A stretch of DNA of 23,623 bases, from positions 1 through 23,623 of IMG/VR virus record IMGVR_UViG_3300035698_009536; one strand, written 5' to 3'. The notes under the pieces were generated by a model, which saw nothing but the letters and a program-made list of their open reading frames with translations, made no database searches and had not been told where the DNA came from. Positions 15,253-22,802 of this stretch are shown piece by piece. The position numbers and the translations under genes are program-made. This stretch comes from a virus. Each line of letters opens with the position of its first letter. Position 1 is the stretch's first letter.

Positions 15253-15645
15253 CTACGCGCCGAGGTAAGAGCGGCCTTGGCATAACACTTCGGCGATGTC
15301 TCCAGAAGCGTAGGTGGTATCTACAGAGCCGAATACGATGTCGTTGTTGGCGACTTTAATGACCGCCAAGCCATTGGCATCGGTGCCAACCTGGCCAGCC
15401 GTGAGGCCTGCCGATCCAACTTTGACTTTTACCACGGTGCCCGCCTGTAGTGCGCGGAAGTCTGCCGGGTCGCCTTGGGTGTCCGGTTTGTCATAGAGGA
15501 CGCACTCTACGAGGTCTCCGGTTCCCGAGCACACCGTCATCTGATCGGCGGTGGTCCCTTCGGCCTTCATGATGTAGTATTGCTTGGTGCTCAGATCAGC
15601 ACCGGCTCGAAACCCAGAAAGGGGGACAGAGCTGTCAGAAGCCAT
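15253..15645 (-). CDS. Capsid decoration / cement protein
   Basis: 130 aa; AAGGAG seven bases before ATG. The order protease/scaffold, then small beta protein, then major capsid is the usual place of head decoration proteins, which trimerise on the shell to stabilise it after expansion. The sequence has LSTKQYYIMKAEGTTADQMT, then TVVKVKVGSAGLTAGQVGTD and ends DIVFGSVDTTYASGDIAEVL, similar to the DUF2190-type cement proteins with repeating A-G-x-x-V strands. No Ig-like or signal sequence is present. Confidence 0.75.
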   Translation of the reverse strand: MASDSSVPLSGFRAGADLSTKQYYIMKAEGTTADQMTVCSGTGDLVECVLYDKPDTQGDPADFRALQAGTVVKVKVGSAGLTAGQVGTDANGLAVIKVANNDIVFGSVDTTYASGDIAEVLCQGRSYLGA

Positions 15646-15704
15646 CGTTTGTCTCCTTAAAAAAATCTGTTTGTTGATGGGGAAGGGACGCGAGGTGTCA
15701 TCTC

Positions 15705-16397
15705 TTACTTTTTGTATTTCCAGGCGTCAACTTTTTTGTCGCCGAACTTTTCACGCGCCAGTGTGATAACTTCGCCCTGGACTTTGCCCTCGGCCACACC
15801 GGCGGCCACGAACAGCGCCACGTCATTTTCGACGGTGGCATCCTCGGGGTCTTCGCTGGCGCCCTGGTTGGTAAACAAACCAGAGTCCAGATCCGGGCGG
15901 GCCAGAATGTCGGCGCTGACTTCGTCGAAGTCCACCAGCAGGCGGGCCTGGATGCGGGTGCGTTCTGCTGAGGTGAACTTCTTCACGTTGTCGGCGAGGA
16001 ACTTCTCAACTCGGGCCGTCTTCAGATCTGCCTGGGCGCTGACGCCTGCAGCGGCACCGGCTTCCAGCTCGGCAAACTTCGCTTCGGTCAAGACCACTTT
16101 ACCCAGGACCACCGTGGGGGTCCCGTCGCTGGCTGCGTTGATCGCGGCCAGATCGGTCTCGGCTTTTGTCAGCCGGGTGTGATCCTCAACTGAGAGGATG
16201 ACGCGCCCAGGAAGGGTCCCTTCCGTGAGGGCCGTCTGAACTTGCTCGGGGGACATATCGTCACCCGCAACGCTGACGATCGACGTGAGAATCTGACCGT
16301 TGGCATACAACAGCTCAAAGGCCTGCTCACTGTGTTCGTCTGTCAACTCAGTCCCCTCATCCAGCCCGAGGACCTCGCGGATTTTGGCTTCGTTCAT
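15705..16397 (-). CDS. Nested scaffold protein from an internal in-frame start
   Basis: In frame with the protease gene, ATG at 16397 (residue 248) is preceded by a perfect AGGAGG seven bases upstream, better than the site of the full-length gene. It would yield a 230-aa protein equal to the C-terminal scaffold part. Mu (I/Z) and lambda (C/Nu3) use the same nested layout so that free scaffold is made in excess over protease-scaffold. The preceding segment (about residues 212-245, rich in alanine, proline, threonine) looks like a linker, supporting a domain boundary here. Confidence 0.7.
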   Translation of the reverse strand: MNEAKIREVLGLDEGTELTDEHSEQAFELLYANGQILTSIVSVAGDDMSPEQVQTALTEGTLPGRVILSVEDHTRLTKAETDLAAINAASDGTPTVVLGKVVLTEAKFAELEAGAAAGVSAQADLKTARVEKFLADNVKKFTSAERTRIQARLLVDFDEVSADILARPDLDSGLFTNQGASEDPEDATVENDVALFVAAGVAEGKVQGEVITLAREKFGDKKVDAWKYKK

Positions 16398-17138
16398 TGC
16401 CTTTCCTCCTGTTACCTCCGGGCTTTTGGGAGCCGGAGCGTTGGGTGTTTGTGCGCCCTCACCCGGCGCTGTGAACGCGACTTGCGTTTTGCTGCTTGGT
16501 GCTTTTGCTGCGACAGTGGAGGTCTCTACCCAGATGCCCTTGCCGCGCACCCAGCCGGCGGCCTTTGCATTCTCCGGGCCGTAGGACAGAGACCCGTGGT
16601 TGTAGTCAACTACAATTTCAGTGGGTTCGTTGACCTTTTCGCCCGATACGTGGGAGCCGACGACTTCGACATTAGCCACCATTTCGTTTAAGTCATCGAG
16701 GGTGATGTCGAATTCGCCATACCAATAGTGATAGAACCGCCCTGTGGTGATGATCTCTATTTCGGAGGTCTTCCCATCAGGGCCCACCTCTACCACGGCC
16801 ATCCCTTTGACAAAGGGCCGGTTGACCAGGCCTACCGCCAGGAGGGCAGCGCCGATGTGCTTGCCATTCTTTTCGCTGAAATAGTCCCGGTCAAATTCCG
16901 CGCTGATGTATCTGAACTCTTCGTTGGTGATATACTCGATCGCGTTGTCGGTCCAGTGGATCTCCCCCTTGAGGGTGGCCAGGTCGTCGCCCTCGGCGAG
17001 CTTGAGAGTGGCAGGGCCCAGGAGATCAGTGAGCGGCATGATAAGCCCAGGCCGAGCAGCTTTGATCTCCGCGAGCAAAGACATCTGATCATTTCGGAAT
17101 TCCTGAAGGCTGTCACGAAGCTGTTTGATCGAGGGCAT
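15705..17138 (-). CDS. Mu I-like prohead protease with permuted motif order, fused to scaffold
   Basis: 477 aa; AAGGA about eight bases before ATG. Mu I-type proteases normally show, in order, a GRF-like strand, a V-D-x-x-H box, AAGW, a W-T box, an E-Y-R-Y-I-S-P box and a L-T-N-x-P box. Here the latter part comes first: EIHWTD (59-64), EFRYIS (74-79), GLVNRPF (103-109); then GRFYHYWYG (133-141), VDYNH (177-181) and AAGW (193-196). The likely catalytic residues, Ser79 and His181, therefore appear in reverse order, and the two halves are joined by about residues 112-130. Residues 248-477 are a helical, acidic scaffold-like region (EAKIREVLGLDEGTELTDEH). The enzyme would cleave scaffold and capsid proteins during prohead maturation. 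Catalytic roles are inferred from the family. Confidence 0.75.
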   Translation of the reverse strand: MPSIKQLRDSLQEFRNDQMSLLAEIKAARPGLIMPLTDLLGPATLKLAEGDDLATLKGEIHWTDNAIEYITNEEFRYISAEFDRDYFSEKNGKHIGAALLAVGLVNRPFVKGMAVVEVGPDGKTSEIEIITTGRFYHYWYGEFDITLDDLNEMVANVEVVGSHVSGEKVNEPTEIVVDYNHGSLSYGPENAKAAGWVRGKGIWVETSTVAAKAPSSKTQVAFTAPGEGAQTPNAPAPKSPEVTGGKAMNEAKIREVLGLDEGTELTDEHSEQAFELLYANGQILTSIVSVAGDDMSPEQVQTALTEGTLPGRVILSVEDHTRLTKAETDLAAINAASDGTPTVVLGKVVLTEAKFAELEAGAAAGVSAQADLKTARVEKFLADNVKKFTSAERTRIQARLLVDFDEVSADILARPDLDSGLFTNQGASEDPEDATVENDVALFVAAGVAEGKVQGEVITLAREKFGDKKVDAWKYKK

Positions 17139-17143
17139 ACCGG

Positions 17144-17275
17144 TTATCCTTTGGAGAAAAATTCATATTTCAGGGTGGAGACAAAGAAGAGAGAGAAGAG
17201 CGCAGCCGTGCAGAACGCGAGAATGCACCCCCATACGAAGAGTCTCACTACGTCGATTTTGCGAGGGTTGTTCAT
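17144..17275 (-). CDS. Very small membrane protein, 43 aa
   Basis: The ATG at 17275 overlaps the stop of the upstream gene in an ATGA, showing translational coupling. The stop lies five bases before the protease gene start. It reads MNNPRKIDVVRLFVWGCILA, then a hydrophobic run to about residue 35 (FCTAALFSLFFVST) and KYEFFSKG. This gives one transmembrane helix with a positive N-terminus. It may be part of a lysis set with the two upstream membrane-protein genes (small holin-like or spanin-like component) or a membrane adaptor. The family is not recognised. Confidence 0.6.
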   Translation of the reverse strand: MNNPRKIDVVRLFVWGCILAFCTAALFSLFFVSTLKYEFFSKG

Positions 17276-17688
17276 GGCCGAGATATCCGAGTTGCCCACT
17301 GTAAATCATCCTCTGTTTGCAACGTCACCTTTGCACTCAAAAAAGCGTCAATGTAATAGGGGGCCATTGCCCTCAGCTCCTCCGTCTTGTTTTCACCCCT
17401 CCAGTGTGAGACGCAATCGTCAAGGTATTCAATCACCTTCTGTTTATCCAACGTCTCAGCCTCAACTAGGGGTGGCTTTGTGTTATGTGGCATTGGAGGC
17501 ATAGAAGAAACATCAACAGGTGGTAGCATATTGCGAGTGATCTCTGTGCAAGTTTCAATGCCGGGGCTGTCTACGTTTACGGCGGAAGATCCGGTGACTT
17601 CTTGCTCTATCCGCCCACGAATAAACCACCCAAGTACGAAAAAGAACGCACCGACCGAGAAATAAACTAAGGTTTCAATAGATTCCAT
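17272..17688 (-). CDS. Membrane-anchored protein, 138 aa
   Basis: The ATG at 17688 overlaps the upstream stop (TAATG). Residues ~6-24 (TLVYFSVGAFFFVLGWFIRG) form an N-terminal transmembrane helix. The rest is soluble, with a proline-rich stretch (about 55-75) and helical segments such as DKQKVIEYLDDCVSHWRGEN and EELRAMAPYYIDAFLSAKVT. One N-terminal anchor plus a soluble domain is compatible with an inner-membrane spanin-like protein, but the long coiled coil typical of Rz is not obvious. I do not assign a function. Confidence 0.7.
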   Translation of the reverse strand: MESIETLVYFSVGAFFFVLGWFIRGRIEQEVTGSSAVNVDSPGIETCTEITRNMLPPVDVSSMPPMPHNTKPPLVEAETLDKQKVIEYLDDCVSHWRGENKTEELRAMAPYYIDAFLSAKVTLQTEDDLQWATRISRP

Positions 17689-17882
17689 TATTCAGGGGCC
17701 TTTGCGTTTTCGTCCTTCTCTGCCGCATAATAGAAGGTCATCGCCATGCCGATGGCTCCCCAGAATCCTTCTGAGATCTGGGTGCTAGTGACCTGGCAGT
17801 AGCACACGGTGCCGATAAGCAGAAGAAAACAAACGCCCCGGATAAGCTTTCTGATGGTGGTGTCTCTCTCTGATGCACTCAT
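17688..17882 (-). CDS. Small two-helix membrane protein, candidate holin
   Basis: 64 aa; AGGAG eight bases before ATG. A basic N-terminus (RDTTIRKLIRG) precedes a hydrophobic helix at about 12-30 (LIRGVCFLLLIGTVCYCQV). A second apolar segment at about 38-53 (GFWGAIGMAMTFYYAAE) is followed by a charged tail DENAKAPE. Small size, two membrane segments and a charged C-terminus fit holins, which time host lysis by forming holes in the inner membrane. No endolysin gene is in the window, so this stays a candidate. It is translationally coupled to the next gene. Confidence 0.65.
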   Translation of the reverse strand: MSASERDTTIRKLIRGVCFLLLIGTVCYCQVTSTQISEGFWGAIGMAMTFYYAAEKDENAKAPE

Positions 17883-17903
17883 GGTGAAACTCCTGTGTTG
17901 TGT

Positions 17904-18107
17904 CTATCCCAAGGACTGCAGGGCCGATTGTATAGAGGCGTTTTCGTCTACCCATTCTACCGTCATGCCCGCGCTCATAATGGCCGCAGCGCCCGCGACG
18001 GTGGCGCGAAGCTTGAGGTCTGTCAATGCTGGCCACCCGCCTTCGTTGGGGAAGGGCCGATCAAACTTGCGAGGACTCACCCGAGCCGATGGCCTGCGAT
18101 TGGCCAT
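17904..18107 (-). CDS. Small hypothetical protein, 67 aa
   Basis: The frame opens at ATG 18107 and lacks a good ribosome site; a GTG at 18080 is an alternative. It overlaps the 31-codon frame upstream by 47 bases. The C-terminal part (GGWPALTDLKLRATVAGAAA then IMSAGMTVEWVDENASIQ) looks like genuine protein with a mild hydrophobic stretch. Unknown function. A frameshift between this and the upstream small frame is possible, so the N-terminus is uncertain. Confidence 0.45.
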   Translation of the reverse strand: MANRRPSARVSPRKFDRPFPNEGGWPALTDLKLRATVAGAAAIMSAGMTVEWVDENASIQSALQSLG

Positions 18108-18156
18108 ACTTCACGATGTATCCAAATCCCTCTATGCCTGACAGGTTCCATTCCAT
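18061..18156 (-). CDS. Possible tiny protein, 31 aa
   Basis: The ATG at 18156 has AGAGG five bases upstream and lies 8 bases after the previous stop. It reads MEWNLSGIEGFGYIVKYGQS and ends in GESSQV. The ribosome site and tight spacing argue for translation. The length gives little to judge by, and it may be the N-terminus of the overlapping 67-aa frame. No family recognised. Confidence 0.35.
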   Translation of the reverse strand: MEWNLSGIEGFGYIVKYGQSQAIGSGESSQV

Positions 18157-18164
18157 GGGGGCCT

Positions 18165-18365
18165 CTACTGTGAGCTCGGAGCTTGATGGGTGAGATCCGC
18201 CAGGATAACCTGAACTGGGACTTTCTTCTTCCTCCGGGTGTGTTCGCTCAGGAGGATACAAGGGCATTGGCCACCCGTTCCCGCTGGGTGGCTCTGGCGT
18301 GCAGCGCGAAAAGCTGCGAAGGCCTCGGGGCCTGAAGGATCTTGGATCATATACTGGGAGCTCAT
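18165..18365 (-). CDS. Small hypothetical protein, 66 aa
   Basis: The ATG at 18365 follows the portal stop by seven bases, with GAGG in the overlapping stop region about six bases upstream. A start at 18425 would lie inside the portal gene and is less likely. The protein is polar with a cysteine pair (GGQCPCILL) and a basic run RRKKKVPVQVILADL. No family recognised; position suggests a minor head or regulatory factor. Confidence 0.5.
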   Translation of the reverse strand: MSSQYMIQDPSGPEAFAAFRAARQSHPAGTGGQCPCILLSEHTRRKKKVPVQVILADLTHQAPSSQ

Positions 18366-18372
18366 AGGTGCC

Positions 18373-20580
18373 TCAACTCTGCGGGGTGAACCGGTAGATG
18401 TAAACACACCGGCATTGTCCGCCACCCAAGCAGGCTTTATTCGGGGGCATAAACGAATAGTAATCGTTGGTGTTCACCTGGAAGACCCGCCCATCCAGGG
18501 GCAGGCACTGCTCGCAAGTGTTCTGATCAAGGATGGCCGAGTATATCACTTCCTCTATGAATTCGACGTTGGCCTGTGCTTCATTGTCCCTGCCCAGGTT
18601 AAAAGACTCGCTGACCAGGAGGGCCGACTCTTTGCGCGTGGCCGCGTCGAAGGTCTCCTTGACTGCGGCCTCTATGCCTGCCAGGTCCGCTTCGGTGACA
18701 CCTTCGCCCTTGGTCCTCATCAATGTCGCGGCAGCGGTGATTGCGAGGCTTGACGCACGGTTGCCCATCTGTGTGACGAAGGCGTCTACTTGGAAGGTGA
18801 TCAGCTTGGCCAATTCCTCGGGGTCGAAGGGGTCGTCTCGCAATTCCTGCCCAGCCGCTTTGTCGGCGACTTTCTGCTGTGCGTCGATCTCGTCTTGGAT
18901 GGTGCGCCGGCCATAGTTGAACACGTCTTCGGTGATCTCGAGGATAGGCTCGACGGCTGCGTCGATCATCTCCTGGGAGATCTCTACGTCTTTGAAGCCT
19001 GCGGGGTCCCCGGATTCGATGACTGCTGCGATCTGTTCTTTGAGGGAAGCGGCCCAGGTCTCCCGCTCGTCCTGCATAGAATCAACGATCGCGTCTTGTG
19101 CGTCGTCCTGGCGCCCGTCGATCTCCCTGAGATGCATTTTCTTTTCGAGGTCGGTGAGGTCCCGCCAGAAAGGGCGACGGGACGCGAGGGTTAGCGCGCC
19201 GTGGTCGTGGGGCTTATCTTTGATCTCCGCCGCTTCCGGTGCAACCTCTTCGTCTTCTACCTGCTCGCTTTCCACCTTGGCCGGTAGGTCGAGGATCTTG
19301 CGTATCTGCGCTTCGAGGTCGTCGTCGGGTGTAATGAATCCCCCGGTTGTCAATTTAGCGAGGGCCTCAGAGAGAACAACGGCATCCTCTGGCTTGAGGT
19401 CTGACCAGCTTATCTCGCAGATGATGTCCTCAGCGTCGGCGTAGTTCATTTTCAACCAGGGGTCTATGACCTGCTGGTTGAGGCAACGTTGTATCGAGTT
19501 GGCGAAAGACTCGAGGGACAAGAGGAAGATCTTGAACATCGAATCACCCAGTGCTCGGGAGCCCGTCTGTGTGGTGCCCAGCTTGATGGCCATCGCCAGC
19601 GCGCTCATGGCGATCTGCTCGTCACAGTAATCGATAAACGCCTTGGGGTCCAAGCGCGAGGTGGAGTTATGCCCGAGGATCTCGAATTTTACATCCTCCG
19701 CGTTGATGATGTAGTTTTGTTCACCTACTTTGAGCTTTTCCAGAATCGCTTTTATCTTGGTCTTGATGTTCTCGAATTTGCCTACCGTCGTCGCCATGGG
19801 TATCCCGACACCAAAGCGCTCGTATCCGATGAGGGCTATTTTCGATAGCTCAAATTTCCAATACCACGGGGTGTAGGCAGCGCGGAAGCCGGAGCGGCCC
19901 TCGAAATTATCACCCTCTTGTTTGAAGGAGCAGTGGACCAGCTTGAACTTGGCCGCTTCTGCTGAGGGCTCTTCGGGGATGGCGATTCTCTTGTAGGTGC
20001 CGTTCTTGTATACTCGCTGAACGATCCCGGCGAGCTCTCCGTCTTCGTCCGTCCACTCATCAATGGTCCGCTGTGCTCGGTGGTAGATGCCTTTATACCA
20101 GGTCATGTCGCCATCGACTTCCCAGACCTTCTCCATTATCTCGTACCCAAACGGGAACGACAGCAGGAGGTGGTGCAGAAGCCGGTCAAAGTCGAGGCGC
20201 CGGAAGAGCATCTCTTCTGCAGCCGCTTTTATCTCGGGGAGATCGACGCGCTCCTCTCCATTCATCCGATAAGCTTCGATGGTCCACTCGGCACCTTTGA
20301 CCGGCAAGGTGACCAGGTTCTCCACGGCTTCGACCTGGGCGTCGCTGCGCATGTGCTGATATTTAGCGGCAGCGGTGACGCCCTTGAGCTTGGGGTTGTA
20401 CTCCTCGGTTTCAATGTATCCCCGGAAGAACCGATTGCCCGACGCGCCCAGGGCTGCATCAAGTCCTGACTCTTCGCGGGGGCCATCGGCCAGGGTCAGC
20501 TCACCAGAGGGGCCTCGGGCGGGAGTTGTGGAGGCGTCAGCCGTTGGCGTTGTCCATCTAAATAAGTCAAAGAGTGACAT
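18373..20580 (-). CDS. Portal protein fused to a MuF-like minor head domain
   Basis: 735 aa; AGGGAG a few bases before ATG. Residues ~50-435 match a Mu gp29 (DUF935)-type portal: VKGAEWTIEAY (about 94-104), FEGRSGFRAAYTPWYWKFEL (226-245), YERFGVGIPMA (253-263) and a long helical stem (SMFKIFLLSLESFANSIQRC, 347-366). After an acidic linker (about 436-460) and helical region, residues 685-729 show the MuF/SPP1 gp7 signature: D-Q-N-T-C689-x2-C692, LDGRVF, PP (712-713), C717 and C723-R-C725. Portals form the ring through which DNA enters; MuF domains sit inside the head and may be injected. In Mu these are two genes. Here they are one frame. The PP-x-H of many relatives is replaced by PPNKACLGGGQCRC. 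Confidence 0.88.
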   Translation of the reverse strand: MSLFDLFRWTTPTADASTTPARGPSGELTLADGPREESGLDAALGASGNRFFRGYIETEEYNPKLKGVTAAAKYQHMRSDAQVEAVENLVTLPVKGAEWTIEAYRMNGEERVDLPEIKAAAEEMLFRRLDFDRLLHHLLLSFPFGYEIMEKVWEVDGDMTWYKGIYHRAQRTIDEWTDEDGELAGIVQRVYKNGTYKRIAIPEEPSAEAAKFKLVHCSFKQEGDNFEGRSGFRAAYTPWYWKFELSKIALIGYERFGVGIPMATTVGKFENIKTKIKAILEKLKVGEQNYIINAEDVKFEILGHNSTSRLDPKAFIDYCDEQIAMSALAMAIKLGTTQTGSRALGDSMFKIFLLSLESFANSIQRCLNQQVIDPWLKMNYADAEDIICEISWSDLKPEDAVVLSEALAKLTTGGFITPDDDLEAQIRKILDLPAKVESEQVEDEEVAPEAAEIKDKPHDHGALTLASRRPFWRDLTDLEKKMHLREIDGRQDDAQDAIVDSMQDERETWAASLKEQIAAVIESGDPAGFKDVEISQEMIDAAVEPILEITEDVFNYGRRTIQDEIDAQQKVADKAAGQELRDDPFDPEELAKLITFQVDAFVTQMGNRASSLAITAAATLMRTKGEGVTEADLAGIEAAVKETFDAATRKESALLVSESFNLGRDNEAQANVEFIEEVIYSAILDQNTCEQCLPLDGRVFQVNTNDYYSFMPPNKACLGGGQCRCVYIYRFTPQS

Positions 20581-20588
20581 GGTGCTCC

Positions 20589-22241
20589 CTATAGTGGCTG
20601 GCGTAATGCGGAGGACAAGCTGGTCCCGCTGCTGGCTTCTTCGTTGGCTGCGAGGATCTCATCAATGTCCGTGGCCTCTTCCAACAGTAGGCGATTGAGT
20701 GCCTGCGTCATCGTATCCACCATATCGTTGTATGCCCCCTTGGGGAAGAGCTTGCACTCTCCTATGAATTCGCTGACCCAGGGGTATAGCTTGGGGTGCG
20801 GTAGCCACACGTCCCCGGCCTGAATGAATGGGGACACTGCATGGGCCCGGGCCTCTTTGCCACCCTCAACAGGAAAGGGGATGAGCCCGCCTATGATGCG
20901 CTCGAGCTGGGAGATGACGGCGGGTCCGTTGGCCTTATCTTCGATGAGCTTCTCTGATGCACCAGGCCAGCGTTCGGTCAGATCTTTGACCGCCTCGCAG
21001 GTTTGGACGAAGCTGAGGTGGTCACAGATCTGGTCGCGCAAATAAGCGCGAGAGCCGAGGTGGCTCCACAGTTGACCACACACTCGACTCGAGGTCTCTG
21101 TGCCCTTGAATTTCATGTCCCACGATTGGATCTCGGTATCCATACGTGGGGGTATTGGCTCTTGTTCGCACTCTACCCATTTGTCGCCGATCTTGACATA
21201 GTGCGGCTCGGGGGTGGCGCCTGCGGGGTACCAGAACTTCCACCAGTGCTCTTTCAGGATGCCGCCACCTGCAGGGGATGGGGCCTGCTGAAGCTGACCG
21301 GCCACGCCATAGGATCCGAGGCGGAGTTTCCAATCGTCAACGACGTCTGCGGGGAAGCGTTCCGGCCAGAGCAGTTCATCTTGCTCCGTCCGGGGGTCAA
21401 ACTTCCCGTTGAAATACACGGTGGTGGTCTTCTCGTATTCCATTGGCAGCTTGAGGTGGACGTATCCACCCTGGGCCAGGACGTGCCCTGAGAGGTCTCG
21501 CTCGTGGACCCGCTGCATGACGATGACCTTGGCGAAATTCTGCGGGTCATTCGCTCGCATTGACATCACCTGGTCCCACCAGGTCAGAGTGGATTCGCGA
21601 ACCGGGTTGCTGTGGGCTTCTCGCACGTTGTGAGGGTCGTCAGATACGATTCGGTCGCCGCCTTCGCCGGTCGCTCCTCCATCTACCGAGGTGGCCAGCC
21701 GATACCCGGTCTTGTCATTCTCAAATCGGATCTTTGCATTCTGGTCAGAGGTCAGCTTGAACCGGGATCCGAAATGTTTTTGATACCAGGGCGATTGGAT
21801 GATGCGCCGGCACTTGAGCGAGTCACGAATGGCAAGGGGAGCGGCATAACTGGAATAGAGAAAGCGCGTCTCCGGGTATATGGCCCATTCCCAGCACGGC
21901 CAGAACACAGAGACAAGCAAAGATTTCATGAATCGGGGCGGCATATTGATGAGGAGGTTCTTGATCTCCCCGGTGGTGACGGCTTCGAGGTGATCGCAGA
22001 TAATGTCGATGTGCCAGTTATGGATATACGTCCGCCCAGGCTCTACGACGTGCCACGCAGCACGGGCGAAATCCACGAGGTTTGGGACCCCGTGGACAAG
22101 GCGATCGATCTCAACGCGCTCCTGGTCTTTAGTGTAGACCTGGAGAGGGCCGTCAACCTCCTGCATCTTCAAGCGCCTTATCTCGTCGCGCTCTGATGCG
22201 GTCGCATAGGACCAAAATTCGCTGGTCTCTTGCGTCGTCAT
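20589..22241 (-). CDS. terL: Terminase large subunit
   Basis: 550 aa from ATG at 22241, chosen because GAGGAAGG sits about eight bases upstream; the frame is open to 22283. The protein is the packaging motor and nuclease. Walker A is MPPRFMKS (100-107), Walker B is RIVSDDP (197-203), and IVMQRVHERDLSGHVL (about 240-255) is the coupling region. The RNase H-like nuclease shows D375 in QSWDMKFKGT, D435 in LIEDKANGPAVI and D506/D509 in AYNDMVDTMTQAL. The length is normal. It overlaps the small subunit gene by 89 bases, so the two are translated together. Motif spacing and the PPRxxKS P-loop fit the broad Terminase_6 group. Confidence 0.95.
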   Translation of the reverse strand: MTTQETSEFWSYATASERDEIRRLKMQEVDGPLQVYTKDQERVEIDRLVHGVPNLVDFARAAWHVVEPGRTYIHNWHIDIICDHLEAVTTGEIKNLLINMPPRFMKSLLVSVFWPCWEWAIYPETRFLYSSYAAPLAIRDSLKCRRIIQSPWYQKHFGSRFKLTSDQNAKIRFENDKTGYRLATSVDGGATGEGGDRIVSDDPHNVREAHSNPVRESTLTWWDQVMSMRANDPQNFAKVIVMQRVHERDLSGHVLAQGGYVHLKLPMEYEKTTTVYFNGKFDPRTEQDELLWPERFPADVVDDWKLRLGSYGVAGQLQQAPSPAGGGILKEHWWKFWYPAGATPEPHYVKIGDKWVECEQEPIPPRMDTEIQSWDMKFKGTETSSRVCGQLWSHLGSRAYLRDQICDHLSFVQTCEAVKDLTERWPGASEKLIEDKANGPAVISQLERIIGGLIPFPVEGGKEARAHAVSPFIQAGDVWLPHPKLYPWVSEFIGECKLFPKGAYNDMVDTMTQALNRLLLEEATDIDEILAANEEASSGTSLSSALRQPL

Positions 22242-22758
22242 CAAGAAAGCCTTCCTCGGTTTGGATTTGCACAGGGGCGCCATCTTTGCCGGTGATTTCT
22301 TGCTTGACAGGTGCGTCTATTCCGAATATCTCACAGCGCTTTTGTATGCACCACTGGATACCCGTTAAAAATCTGGGGTCCCCGCTGAGTGTCTCGGTGC
22401 GGATGCTTGCTTTCTGTTTGGGTTGAGTGATCGGCTTGCCCTCTTCATCGAGCTTCACCCCGCCCTCGGCTGTTTTGGTGGTGGTCGTAGCCTCACCGGC
22501 CGATGCCTCCCAGGCATCCCAATACGTGCGCTCCAGTCGGTCCACCTTGGCCAGCTCTTCGGCTTTTCGTTTGTCTGTGGCTTCGATGGACGAGGCGAAC
22601 CACCGCTTGTGTAGGACTTTGAGATCATAGCCAATCTGCTGGCGGCTGACATTAAGCTGCTCTGCTATCTCTCTTTGTGTCTGTTTCTGGAGATACAGGC
22701 GGGCGATTTGCTCCAGGTCTATTTCACGCTGAAGGGCTGATCGTTTCGGGGCGGCCAT
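22153..22758 (-). CDS. terS: Terminase small subunit
   Basis: 201 aa; GGGAG about nine bases before ATG. Residues ~25-50 (KQTQREIAEQLNVSRQQIGY) form a helix-turn-helix for binding the packaging site. Residues 55-80 are helical and charged, followed by an acidic, proline-containing linker and C-terminal segment that likely contacts the large subunit. It is the first gene of the late block, directly downstream of the promoter embedded in the palindrome. The 3' end overlaps terL by 89 bases. An HTH regulator is a theoretical alternative, but position leaves little doubt. Confidence 0.88.
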   Translation of the reverse strand: MAAPKRSALQREIDLEQIARLYLQKQTQREIAEQLNVSRQQIGYDLKVLHKRWFASSIEATDKRKAEELAKVDRLERTYWDAWEASAGEATTTTKTAEGGVKLDEEGKPITQPKQKASIRTETLSGDPRFLTGIQWCIQKRCEIFGIDAPVKQEITGKDGAPVQIQTEEGFLDDDARDQRILVLCDRIRARRDKALEDAGG

Positions 22759-22802
22759 GCAAACTCCCTACGAAGCAAACTTTCAAGGGTTCTGGTGGGC
22801 AC

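Noticed and set aside
13472-15268. 598-codon open frame on the plus strand
   Set aside because: It lies antisense to the major capsid and signal-peptide genes, which have good ribosome sites and recognisable proteins. Its translation has no domain pattern and no suitable start. It is a shadow of codon bias.
22153-22758. HTH protein as the repressor of the late promoter
   Set aside because: It sits directly before and overlaps the large terminase gene, with a small-terminase-like size and layout. Autoregulation cannot be excluded but is not supported.
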